Assembly (NCBI GenBank): GCA_006503535.1
Contig: QYRS01000001.1
Span: forward strand, 62,001-126,000
Direction: 5' to 3'
DNA from: Arthrinium phaeospermum
Taxonomy: Eukaryota; Ascomycota; Sordariomycetes; Amphisphaeriales; Apiosporaceae
Length of the DNA: 64,000 nucleotides
Below, in pieces: positions 1 through 9,774 of the stretch. A program made the position numbers and the translations under genes. The notes under the pieces were generated by a model. It did not search any database. It saw nothing but the letters and a program-made list of their open reading frames with translations, and was not told where the DNA came from. Numbering within the stretch: the first letter of the stretch is position 1; each line of letters opens with the position of its first letter.

Positions 1-1489
1 CTCGAGATCGTACGAACCTGCCACGCCAACGTACAGAAGCTGATAGCGAAGCGCAACGAGCACATCGATCTCCTGACGCGCCGGCCGAACGACCTGGCGC
101 ATGTCAACAGCGTTATCGAGTCGGCGCTCAGCAGCCTGCAGGACGTGGCCGCCATCGTGGAGAGGAGCCGGCCCCAGACGAGCGGCGGCAGGACCACTTT
201 CGCCAAGCGGTTCCGATGGACGTACTCGGACAAGGAGAGCTTCCGCAAGCATCTGCCCCTGGTGAACCAGCATCACAATGCCGTCTCCTCGGAGTTGGCG
301 TACTTGGGACAGCTGGCGGGCGCGAGGTCCTCGGGTACCGCGCCGGAACGTAATCCTAGCTTTGGACGCGTTGAGAATCGACGGACTTTCCAAGATATGG
401 GTCTCTTGATGGACCTTATGGGGGGACTGTCACTTCCGCAAGAAGGTACAAGATATCTGTTCGCAATACCAAGAGGGTTCCTCTGACACTCGATGCTAAC
501 CCGTCTTAGGTTTACGAGGAGGCAGCAACACACCTTTCGCCGCTGCGACCACCAGTGTCCAGACTGCCTCAATAACGACGACATCGTCACATGCTATACC
601 GAGAGATGCTACACCGGCTCCGCCGCCATCATATGAACAGTCGACAAGTTGCCACGATGCTTCCAGTGCCGCTGTTGCGCCTTTGCCCTCGCCACCTTCG
701 CCCCAGGAGCTGGCCTCGAGTCCGGACTCCGCGGGGGACACTTCCCGGCCACCGGAAACAGAAATCTCGAACAACACGTCAATCGACGCATCGGGGTTGG
801 CGATGATGCTCTCGGACTACGCTCCACTGCCGGAAACGAACACCTCGGTAACCATCCAAAACACTGTCTTCAACGCCCCTGTGAACCTGGTCATCAACGT
901 GAACGGCGCCTCCGGGGAACAATCAGCTGCGCAGATCGCTGAGGACACACGCGCGGCTGTCCAGCTTAGCCTGAGAGACCTATTGGGTAGTGGTGCGATG
1001 GGCATGGGAGCCCACCTTGCCAAGGTATCTCCTCCAGCTATGAAATTGGGGACCCAGGAATCGGAGGTTCGCAAAGATGTTTTCACGGTATCAGAAACCA
1101 GAGGTTCTCACCGGGGCAAAGACTTTGTTATGCGTTCCGGGACAACGAAATCTTATGTTGGCAAGGAAGTCGTCATGGGGCCGGAGACAACTCGACTCAA
1201 TTTTGGCGAGGGGGTAAACATGGCATCAAGGACGGGCGACCTTCACCCCAGCAAGGAAGATGTCATGGGTTCAATGGCATACCAAGCTCGCCTTGACCAT
1301 GCGGATCCCAACCAAGAGTCCATGAACACATTCATCCCATCAGCGCCACCTTTGCCGCCAAAGACACCCTTACCTTCTCCTGCTGCACCGTCTTACCATA
1401 TGGAGCGTAGTCGCTACGATGCAAACAAAGGGTCAAGCGGCGAGGTCTTTGAGAACGTATTCGAGCTACCAGCTGAGCCGAGGCGATGA
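1..1489 (+). CDS. Partial hypothetical protein with helical N-terminal region and 15-residue tandem repeats
   Basis: The 5' end lies outside the window. The frame is open from base 1, so exon 1 runs to 445, an intron occupies 446-509 (GTACAA...CTTAG, branch TGCTAAC) and exon 2 is 510-1489. The phase fits across the junction. The N-terminal part is helical and charged (LIAKRNEHIDLL, then RWTYSDKESFRKHLPLVNQ). It resembles N-terminal domains of fungal STAND/HeLo-like or ankyrin proteins, by general pattern only. After the intron the protein is Ser/Pro/Thr-rich with PPPSYEQ, then a beta-prone stretch (SVTIQNTVFNAPVNLVINV). Five contiguous 15-residue repeats follow (bases 1070-1294, e.g. GKDFVMRSGTTKSYV and GKEVVMGPETTRLNF). 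The tail is proline-rich with APPLPPKTPLP, SH3-ligand-like. Function unknown; the gene and the splice are well supported. Confidence 0.72.
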
Positions 1490-1914
1490 TGTTTGGATAT
1501 CATGGTTATGGCGCCACGACATGAATGACTTTGTGTTATATTGAAGTTATTCCAATTGAATCAATCCGTCCTCTATGTGGTCCTGTAGTCACCAACTTTG
1601 GGTTCCGTCTAAAACTGTTTCTATTTTCAGTGTCGGATACTAAGTAGCACCGGCTATTGGGCTCTGTCTCGAGTTTGAGAGGTACAGAATCTTTGAAGAA
1701 TTTTATTATCCAGGCACCTGCTAACACCAACACCGTTCTATTTCCAGTAAAACATTTGAACCAATCTCCCGATTGCAAACTCATTGTGCATGTGATCAGC
1801 AGCAGAATAGCGAAAAGTGCATAGTTGTTCTGTGGCCCGTCCACAGGGCTCTCAGGTGCGCTGTCGAGTGGGAAGTCATCCTCATGATCAATGACGACTG
1901 CTAATGCTACGGCG
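1490..1914. other. Convergent 3' intergenic stretch
   Basis: Short AT-leaning region between two genes that end toward each other. It probably holds both 3' UTRs. No coding potential, RNA gene or repeat was seen. Confidence 0.5.
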
Positions 1915-2427
1915 CTAAGTGTTCCTTTCGCGGGGAACAACTTGCGGCCCGAGGAATGGCATCCCCCCGGAAACGGGAGTTGATTGTGTTGTAGACTTGG
2001 GCTTCGTTGAAGCCGTGCGGGAGGAAGTACTAGTCGCTGCAATACTGATCGTAGACGAGACGGACAAACTAGGTAGTTAGGTGGTTAACTAGGAGCCACT
2101 CAAGCAACGATATGAGAAGTTTGCTCACCTTTCTGAAGAAGTGACGGTGCTGATCGGAGGTACCGATATATGATTGTGTCGTGTCAATCCAATAGCCAAC
2201 CCAATGGCCAAGCATATAGCTCCTGTAATGACTGCTAGGGCGAGAACTTTCCAGAACTTCTTCCTGGGTAGCCCTAGAATGACAGCGCCGCTTGCTGAGT
2301 CTCGTGATTCCTCGGCACGTGGGCTTGGGTCAATGACCTGATATCCCTTATGGACGGCAACGACATTGACAGGTGCCGTTAAAGACTGGGGGTCAATTGG
2401 GTCATACAGCGTGTTTCGTTGTCCCAT
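1915..2427 (-). CDS. Small single-pass membrane protein with Ser/Thr-rich ectodomain
   Basis: Two exons are inferred on the minus strand: 2427-2129 and 2068-1915, with an intron at 2128-2069 (GTGAGC...ACCTAG, 60 nt). Joining them keeps the phase and gives about 150 residues. The N-terminal ~65 residues are polar, with no signal peptide. A basic anchor (LPRKKFWK) precedes one membrane helix of alternating Ala/Ile/Gly/Leu (LALAVITGAICLAIGLAIGL). After it comes a Ser/Thr-rich tail of about 70 residues. The topology is that of a type II fungal surface protein, cytosolic N-terminus and outside tail. In many Sordariomycetes a similar N-terminus carries a larger extracellular domain; none is seen here, so the C-terminal end could be truncated or continue through another intron. 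Family not identified. Confidence 0.5.
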
Positions 2428-3387
2428 TGTGGCAAACAGGTTTATGAATTCAGCGCAGGGAAAGTGTTTGAATGTCTAGACCAGCGACCCCCTTTCTGTC
2501 AGTTGAAGATATGTGATGATAAGGTTGTCAGATAAATCAATTGCAATGTATACCTATCTACTTCCCGCTTTGCTATTGGGATCTATCACGCTAGTTTGCG
2601 TCAGGGTGGCTGAAGACCAACCTACCAAAGGCTATAAAAAGCAGCACATCTGGGTGTGGTGGCACAGACTGTACCCCTGCATACTCCGATTGTTTCAGAC
2701 CAGGTAAGTCCACTTCTTGCCAGCCTTACGGGATACGAGATCTCTCCTCTACTAATGGGGTCCGCAAGCCACCACCAGTGCAACATGGCCAATCGACTCG
2801 CCACCCACCATGCGCCAAAACGCAAGACTCTGGACTGTTGGCTCTAATTCATAGTTGTAACCGCTTACGAGATCAGTCGAATAGATACGATATCCAGCCC
2901 ATTGTTGGAGGAACGATAATCGATAGTGTGTTGTACTACACTTCATCACGCCGTGGCGTCGTTCGTTGGTTACAGAGGCAAGCCCCTGTCATAATCAGGA
3001 GTGAGTGGAATAATCAGGAGTCAGTGGAGTAATCGAGGTATATTTACTACCGTGGACAGAGTAACTGTTTATTCTAGCAGTCGCTTGAGAAGCTATGGCT
3101 ATGTATGGGGGATCTGCCTGCGTGTAACCATCTTGTTTGGAGCGAATTAGTGGTCTAATTTCTTCTGCAAGGCTTTGCAGAGGCGCGGTAATACAGTCGG
3201 GTGTGGAAGGGACTAGTCTTAATTTTGGTTAGATCATTTATTACCTTGTCCCGGATCTGCACCGGTCGGAACTTGCCGCATGTCGGTGCCGGCGCCGTGT
3301 CACAGACCTTCTCGGACGCAAAGTGGACTCCAATGACTTAAAGATATAAGTCGAATCCAATAAAGCTTTTCGATGTATCTGACCCCC
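2428..3387. other. Intergenic stretch with GGAATAAT-type motifs
   Basis: No coding region could be supported; the open frames here are short and lack coherent protein character. Around 2990-3035 there are near-repeats of the form GAGTGGAATAATCAGGAG. Similar purine-rich motifs recur elsewhere in the window (17.5, 20.1 and 22.1 kb). Confidence 0.4.
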
Positions 3388-4321
3388 CTATGAAGTGTAG
3401 TTGCCCTCCAGCCAGCCCCCGTCCATGTAGTATGTCGCCTTGGTTATGAACTTGGAGTCGTCGCCCAGCAGGAAAGCAATGAACGTCGCGACCTCTTCGG
3501 GCTCGGCTCGGCGTTTCAGCAAAGCCGGCGTGTTTTCCGGAGTGAGATAGAAGTCGCCATTTGGCGTTTCGAATGCCTGGTTCATCATAGTGGTGTTGGT
3601 AGTGCCGCTGCGGGCGTGGAAAACATGGTGAGCGGGCGTTGCTATTTCATCAATTCCGGGATAGGACAGACTTACGGGCACATGGCGTTTACCCGAATTC
3701 CCCTGGGAGCGCCCTCAAAGGCCGCCGTCTTGCTCAGGCCGAGAACGGCATGTTTGGCTGTGATGTAGGCCGAGGTGCCGGCGCTGGCGTAGTTGCAGGC
3801 GATGCTGCCCAGGTTGACGATGCTGCCCCCGTCCTTGATGACCTTCATTTCTTCTTTGAGGCAGTGGAACAGGCCACACACATTGACATTTATCAAGTCG
3901 TGGAAGTAGTCTGCATCCAGATCCGTCATGGGGTAGATCTTGCGCTGCTCCTTGCCTGTTCTCGCGCATATCAGTACGCCGTTCTCAAACAAGGTCGAAT
4001 CAACTTACCGGCGTTATTGCAGCATCCATCCAGAGGGCCAAATCTCGCCACCGTCTGCTCGATCCATGCTCTGACGGTCTCGAGTTTGCTGATATCCACG
4101 ACGCAAGTCATCACCCGGTCCTTGGCCTCCGGGAACTCTTGGTGAATCTCGTCGAGGGCCTTGGCCAGGTTCTCACTCGACGTAGCGCACATGGAAACCG
4201 TGGCACCTCTGGCTAGCAGGTGTTTTGTCACGGCCAAGCCGATCCCGCGGCTGGCCCCGGTGATGGCGATGACCTTGTTCTGGAAGGTCTGAGGAGGGGT
4301 GGAGGCCGACATGTTGGGCAA
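3388..4321 (-). CDS. Short-chain dehydrogenase/reductase (classical SDR)
   Basis: NAD(P)-dependent oxidoreductase; the substrate cannot be told from sequence. There are three exons: 4321-4009, 3955-3676 and 3607-3388. Introns are 4008-3956 (GTAAGT...ACAG) and 3675-3608 (GTAAGT...GCAG). The spliced product is 270 residues, a normal length for a classical SDR. Motifs are in order: TGASRGIG (about 21-28, cofactor binding), Asp in VVDIS (about 76), NNAG (about 102-105, completed across intron 1), catalytic Ser155 in NLGS, Tyr168 and Lys172 in YITAK, and a PG motif completed across intron 2 (CPGTTNT). A second Met at residue 4 could be the true start. It is the outermost member of a group of metabolic genes reaching to 12.1 kb and may act on an intermediate of the same pathway (inference). 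Confidence 0.9.
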
Positions 4322-6387
4322 CGATATTGTGATTGATAACTAGAGGACAGTGCCGCCAGATAGATTTGACATGCCTCAGAAGAGGCTTGTCTTTTCTTTT
4401 CAGCACGTCGCCTCTGAATCTTCCCCTCTCGCAGACCCGCTACTATGACGGACCATTCGTTTCCGCTGCCCACAGCCGCAGCCGCCGCATTGGCTGGCGG
4501 AGCCCGGAATAGAGAATCTTCGCCCATCTGCCCCCTGTACAAAAAGGCGCCGTTGTAACATGCCATGCGTGCCAGTGTGGCCGACAGGTGAGGAGGTCCA
4601 ACCGATGGTCGGCCCACTATGCAAGTTGTATGTGCGGCACAGTAACCGGTTCTCCACAATGTTACCTTGGCCCCCCCCTCTCATGCGAGCCATCGATGAT
4701 CCCCGTCAACGTACAGTCCCGACACTGCTAAAGATTCACGAGCCGTCATGAATCGTTATCGCTCTCTGATGGGGTGGTACTGGAGAATATTCTTATCCTG
4801 GCTATCGGTCCTCCTCCAAACTCCCCTTCCGGCAGGATAGGCGAGAATGGCACTCTGGGGCTGCCAGTGCAGCGTCATGCCGGGGCGGCACCGTTACAGA
4901 CGCCATTCGGCAGTTACCATCACGGAAGCGGTCTCCGCGAGACTCCCTCTTCCAATAGTCATTGAACTTGCTCTACCGCTTGAAGCCCAACCCCCTTATT
5001 CGACAATAAGAGCAAGCTGACTCTTTCTCCAGTACACGATAGTCTCGAGGCTCTGCTTGAGCCGTTCTATCGTCTTCGCTAAGATATCCCTTCTGTCGCG
5101 GTTTGGGTCGTGGTCGAGCAAATCTACTGTTGCTTCGCCGAGGTCAACGCTAGAATTGTGTGCACCCCAGTGCCGGCGCCCAAGTCCCTCTCCTCAATTC
5201 AGTAGTCTAAACTCCCAGCCTCATCGCTTGACGGGCCGGGCCGCCACCGGCACGGCAAGAAGGGCGACCATGACCACTCAGACGGCGGCTTCTCGGCCGT
5301 CATTGGAAGCGGCAAAAAGCGACGGCATGTGAATGATGAACGCGGTCGCTACGAGTTAGCCCACGGGGCAGCTTTTGTTTACCAGATAGCGGTATTCGTG
5401 TCTCGTCCTCAACGCGGATTACTTCTAGAAGAGAGCTTCGTGATAATGGAATTGTAGGGTCAGTCGGCGACGACAAAGCAGAGGGCTAGATGACAATGGG
5501 TTGCAGGACAGTTGCCGGCAGGGTAGGTCTTTGGTTCGTAAATGTAGGAAATGCGAAATTCTAAGCCGGATCTTTCATTCTGATTGATCCTCTTTCTCAA
5601 TGTAGTGTAAGTACTGGTCTGCATGTGGCCGAGCAGGGTTGGCGTTCAGGGGCTCTCGTCAATTGTGTTGGGTTTAGTGCTAAATTTACAGTGGGCGGCC
5701 CCTGCGTGGAAAGCGACTGTGGCATGGCTCGGGGCCTCCAAGCATTGGACGTAAAATTGGGCAGTTATTTCCTTGATGCAATTGAGCGGTTGATCCAATA
5801 TCTATTCTACAGCAAATTTGATTGTCACGCTATTGTAAGAGTGTACAATATTGAACTGTATGTTTATCAGTTGATCCGGAGTTCTCTCAATGTCGCTTAC
5901 TTCTGACGTGCCCTCCTCTGGAAGCCCCCCATGCACTACCCCGCCCGATCGGGCCACCATTCTACAGCAGTCCACTTGCCACTGTCTTGATCCTAATTAC
6001 ATGTAAGTACTTATGAGTGGAACCCGGAAGAATCCAGATTTCGTTACTGCTGCAGCTCCATTCCCCGCGAATACCACATAACTGGCAAGTCGACCGTCTC
6101 GAACCACCTACCTTGTCTCCAGAGTCTGATGAATGCAATAGGTGCGACGCTGTCATCAAGTAGGTGGTTTCCGAAGCCTTGATGAAATGGATACGAAACA
6201 GGCACGCCGGCGGTCGGTGGAAAGTCGGGCTCCTCACATGACGTCGATTCGGTCCAAAGACGACTGACATCAACATCAATATGCGCGTCGACATCCGCTC
6301 CACCAGGCACGAGATTCGCAACCAGGTTTTTGCGATTGTTCAATTATGTATTCATGTATCCAATTACGCCTTGGGCTGCATCCAGTT
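4322..6387. other. Long intergenic stretch with decayed ORF fragments
   Basis: About 2 kb between two minus-strand genes. The first ~300 bases probably hold the SDR promoter. Two short minus-strand open stretches look protein-like but have no complete gene around them: 5193-4996 (listed separately) and 6343-6044. The second has a coherent acidic N-terminal half (NLVPGGADVDAHIDVDVSRL) but no recognisable domain. Nothing else is supported. Confidence 0.4.
4996..5193 (-). pseudogene. Orphan C-terminal ORF fragment (possible gene relic)
   Basis: On the minus strand an open stretch with no ATG, entered after a TGA at 5196-5194, encodes about 65 residues of coherent charged, helical sequence (LLDHDPNRDRRDILAKTIER, then a WRKSQLALIVE end) and then a TAA. 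The composition looks like the C-terminal end of a real protein. The upstream region is broken in all frames and no convincing acceptor site was found. It could be the last exon of an unrecognised gene or a relic. Function unknown. Confidence 0.25.
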
Positions 6388-7485
6388 TCAAAGCTTAGGT
6401 CCGCCTAGCCCAGGCCTCTTCATCAGGTGCTGATTGACCGGAGTCAAGGGCGGCTGTCCAGTCAAACCCGCCAGGACGTTCTTCATGGACAACCCTTCGA
6501 AGCCCATGGCGGTCTCTAGGGCGCCACCAGCCGTATGGCAAGTCAACGTCGCATTTCTGAAACCGGTCAATCTGGGGTGCGGCCGGGGCTCGTTCTCGAA
6601 GACGTCCAGTCCCACGGCAGACAGTTGACCAGATTCCAGGGCCTCCACGACCGCCTCCTCGTCCACCAAGCCGCCCCGGGCAATATTCACCAGTCGAGAA
6701 CCCTTCTTCATCTGCGCGATGCGCTCTCTGGTCATGAGCTTGCCGCTACCTCCCGGCGCTGCGAGCACGACACAGTCCGCCCCAGACAGGAGCTCCTCCA
6801 AGCTGGCACATCGGGTCGCATTGATGGCAGCCTCCTGCTCGACGCTCTTAGGGATTGGGTCATAATATGTGATGCGCATGTCAAATCCTCTGAACGCTTT
6901 GACGGCGATGCGATATCCGATGTTTCCGAGGCCGACGATGCCTAGCACGTGTCCCTGCGGGTTATGCGCCGTGAACTGCCCATTGATGTGGGCGTCCGTC
7001 CAGGCGTCGGGGTCATTCGCCCGCCCTGCCATGTTGCTCCATTGCATGTTGCGAAACACGGAGATGATGTGGTAGATGGCCATGTCGGCCACCGCCTCGG
7101 AGGATGCCAGCGCCCCATTGCAGTACAGAATGCCGTGCTCGGCCAGGACGTCGACGTCGGCCCAGTCGTAACCTGCTCCAGCGGATGCCCATACCTTCAA
7201 CGACTTTGGGAGCAGCGAGACAAGCTCCTTGTCAATGCGACCGATTTCGCCGCCCGTTGCCCACCACGGCCGAAACACACCGGCGAACTCTCCCCATTTC
7301 CCCTCGCGAAGGCTCTGCAGGAAGGCGTCTCTCTGCCTCTCTTCTATGGAGGGGCGTATTATGGTGAATTTGCTGCTCAATCGTTGGTAGGTGTCGGTAT
7401 TGTACTTTATGGAATCCCCGAGGTGCAGTATGACGGGCTTTGCGCTGCCTGTTGCGCCGCTTGCGTTCGCGTGGTTTGAAGACAT
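6388..7485 (-). CDS. D-isomer-specific 2-hydroxyacid dehydrogenase
   Basis: Reduces a 2-oxoacid such as glyoxylate or hydroxypyruvate, or oxidises the D-2-hydroxyacid, with NAD(P)H. Intronless. The start is taken at 7485 (MSSNHANASG, 365 residues); an in-frame upstream Met at 7524 would add 13 residues. The Rossmann motif GIVGLGNIG is at about 181-190. Catalytic Arg is in NIARGGLVDE (about 270), the Glu in DVFENEP, and the His in LTCHTAGG (about 317). All catalytic residues are present and the length is normal. No obvious targeting signal is visible. It is divergent from the aldolase at 8087 across a shared ~600-bp promoter. One product of a 4-hydroxy-2-oxoglutarate-type aldolase is glyoxylate, which such an enzyme could remove (inference). 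Confidence 0.92.
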   Translation of the reverse strand: MSSNHANASGATGSAKPVILHLGDSIKYNTDTYQRLSSKFTIIRPSIEERQRDAFLQSLREGKWGEFAGVFRPWWATGGEIGRIDKELVSLLPKSLKVWASAGAGYDWADVDVLAEHGILYCNGALASSEAVADMAIYHIISVFRNMQWSNMAGRANDPDAWTDAHINGQFTAHNPQGHVLGIVGLGNIGYRIAVKAFRGFDMRITYYDPIPKSVEQEAAINATRCASLEELLSGADCVVLAAPGGSGKLMTRERIAQMKKGSRLVNIARGGLVDEEAVVEALESGQLSAVGLDVFENEPRPHPRLTGFRNATLTCHTAGGALETAMGFEGLSMKNVLAGLTGQPPLTPVNQHLMKRPGLGGPKL

Positions 7486-8086
7486 GGTGAGCCCTGGGGT
7501 GCACGATGGATTTACCTGAGGCACTCTTCACATATACTTGCAATCACCCAAGCCAGTGGCCGATCATCACGTATCGCTTACGATGGTTCCACTGCATATA
7601 CGCCTTTTATGTGTGACCGTCGGGGATTCGCCCGTCCAGTTCGGACTTGCCCCGCACGTCGGCAATGAAAGTTGTGGGGGAGTTGGAGAAACAACCCCCC
7701 AACTGACGCTGCATTCCTTGGCACCATGCAGCTCGCGTGTCTGCTGTCACCTGGATTGGTCGATCCCGACGGGTTACTCAAAGAAGTCCTCTGGCTGAGC
7801 TCCATAATGCCATCAGTTCTTAAACCTGTTACAACGCCAGCTCAGCTCAGGAACGCGGCCGGAAAGACCTCAATGGCATGATTGCTGGTCACTCGTCGCT
7901 CCACCAGGGTCTACTGATCCCCATATGTTGATCCGGGGTCGGCGGTTCGCGTGGGGGTATTTGACATCCAGATCATGCTCGTCGCGACTGTGTCCCTTCT
8001 TGTGTACCAACTATCTTTCTTTCAATAGCTCTTGGGTTCCATATTGCCCAATCAACCTCATCCAATCTTCCCCGAGTACAGTCGTT
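7486..8086. promoter_or_regulatory. Shared divergent promoter of hydroxyacid dehydrogenase and aldolase
   Basis: About 600 bases separate two start codons pointing away from each other, which is consistent with co-regulation. The region is mixed in composition; the 100 bases before the aldolase start are pyrimidine-rich, as expected of a fungal leader. No specific operator could be assigned. Confidence 0.5.
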
Positions 8087-9141
8087 ATGGGCTCTTCATC
8101 TACCACTTCGGCGTCAAAGCCTTTTCCCCCCGGAGTTCATGTGCCAAGCTTGACATGGTTCCGCAATGACAAGACGCAAGAGATCGATTGGGAAGTCCAA
8201 ACGAAACATCTAGAGTTCCTAGTCAGTTCTGGTCTGCATGGCAGTGAGTCTCCATCCCCGCACCCGTGACTGTCACCGCAGTGGCAATAGCAATGGCGCT
8301 GAACCTTTGACTTGCAGTCGTCCTCGCTGGTACCAATGGCGAGGCCGTGACGCTCACAGCCGAAGAGAAGTCCAAGCTCGTCAGCACCACGCGCGAAGTA
8401 GCAACCCGACTTGGCCGGCCCGACCTGCCCATCACCATGGGCTGCGGCGGCGGCTGCACGCGCGACGTCATCGGCGAGACGGTGCTGGCGCACAAGGCCG
8501 GGGCCGACTTCGCCCTGGTCCTGGTGCCGAGCTACTTCCACTTCGCCATGGACGCCGAGGCCATCGCGGCCTTCTTCGAGGAGCTGGCCGACGCCAGCCC
8601 CGTCCCCGTCGTCATCTACAACTTCCCGGGCGTCGCCGCGGGGCTCGACGTCAACTCGGAGATGCTGAGCCGCTTGGGCAAACACGCCAACATCGTCGGC
8701 GTCAAGCTGACCTGCGGCGGCATCGCCAAGGTGGCGCGCGTCGCTGCCGAGTTCGCGCCGGAGCGGTTCGCCGCGCTGGCCGGGCAGAGCGACTGGCTCG
8801 TCCCGGCGCTGGCGGTCGGGGGCGTGGGCACCATCACGGGCGTCGCCAACCTGTACCCGCGCGCGTGCCTCGAGATCTTCGAGCTGCACCGGGCCGGCAA
8901 GACCAAGGAGGCCGCGGCGGCGCAGCTGGAGCTGGCCAAGATGGAGTGGGGGTTCGGCAAGGGCGGCATCAACGGGACCAAGTGGGTCGTGGCCAAGCTG
9001 CTCGGCTACCCGGTCGAGGGCTGCCACTGCCGCCGGCCGTATCCCGTGTTTGGGGACGCGAAGAAGCAGGCCTGGATCATGGAGACGGTACAGCCGCTGC
9101 AGGAGACGGAACTGAGGTTGAGCAAGAGTGGCTCTCAATGA
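8087..9141 (+). CDS. DapA/HOGA-type class I aldolase (dihydrodipicolinate synthase family)
   Basis: Schiff-base lyase of the DHDPS/N-acetylneuraminate lyase family. Fungal members cleave 2-oxo-3-deoxy sugar acids or 4-hydroxy-2-oxoglutarate, releasing pyruvate. Exons are 8087-8243 and 8318-9141; the intron is 8244-8317 (GTGAGT...TTGCAG). The product is 326 residues, typical length. The splice rebuilds GLHGIVLAGTNGEA, giving the family GTNGE motif (57-61). Catalytic Tyr is in VIYNFPG (about 153) and the Schiff-base Lys in GVKLTCGG (about 182). The neighbours are a divergent 2-hydroxyacid dehydrogenase and a downstream MFS transporter. Substrate choice (L-threo-3-deoxy-hexulosonate, 4-hydroxy-2-oxoglutarate or another) cannot be read from sequence. 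A lysine-biosynthesis role is unlikely because fungi use the aminoadipate route. Confidence 0.93.
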
Positions 9142-9774
9142 TTAACTGGAATCTCTCTCCGAACAGGTTGCTAGACAAGTAGATGGGAAATAGATGTAAA
9201 CGCGTCTTCTTGCGTTTCCCCGAGGGGCATCTGCTCATTTAACAACTCGTCGTATTGGTATTCTCTTTCTGCCGCCCGTATAACCGCATGATGACTCGGT
9301 TCAGAGGCGAATAACCGCCCCCTGAGTAATAGATTATGCCAGTACTTGGGCAATTGGCTATGCTGAATCATGATGGCCGGACAATGCAAGCATTTCTGCC
9401 GAAGAGAACGCATGACGTGGAATAAGTGGCCCGATCTGCATGTAATTGATCGACTCCTTGCGGGGTTTTCGAAACCTGGGGTAAAGGAGGCGAGTCGTGG
9501 GGGAGTTGGGGGAAATCCCCCAGACTTGGCGGAAAAGGGGGGCTTGGCTTCGGGCAGAAGTCCGACAGGCTACCAGAAGGGCACCAGGGTGTTCTTCACA
9601 GTTGCACTCCCCATTCAACGCGTGTTCTCAACAGAAGTTGCCTGGGACGCTGAATCTATGATATATTCTTTTTTCACTGTCAACCAAGCTCTTGTCCCAT
9701 TCACTCCTTGCCGAGCCGAGGGACCAACAGATCCGCCCACGACTTCCGTAATTCTTCTACCGTTTGCCGGAGCC
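9142..9774. other. Intergenic stretch, 3' end of aldolase and promoter of transporter
   Basis: The frame leading into the transporter is open upstream, but the 5' part reads as non-protein-like sequence, so the ATG at 9775 was preferred. No other feature seen. Confidence 0.4.

Noticed and set aside
6044..6343. 99-codon minus-strand frame with partly coherent sequence
   Set aside because: No splice partner, no domain, and the C-terminal half loses protein character; left as possible decayed coding sequence.
8137..9138. 333-codon antisense frame opposite the aldolase
   Set aside because: Repetitive Arg/Asp/Leu sequence; the aldolase catalytic motifs are on the sense strand.
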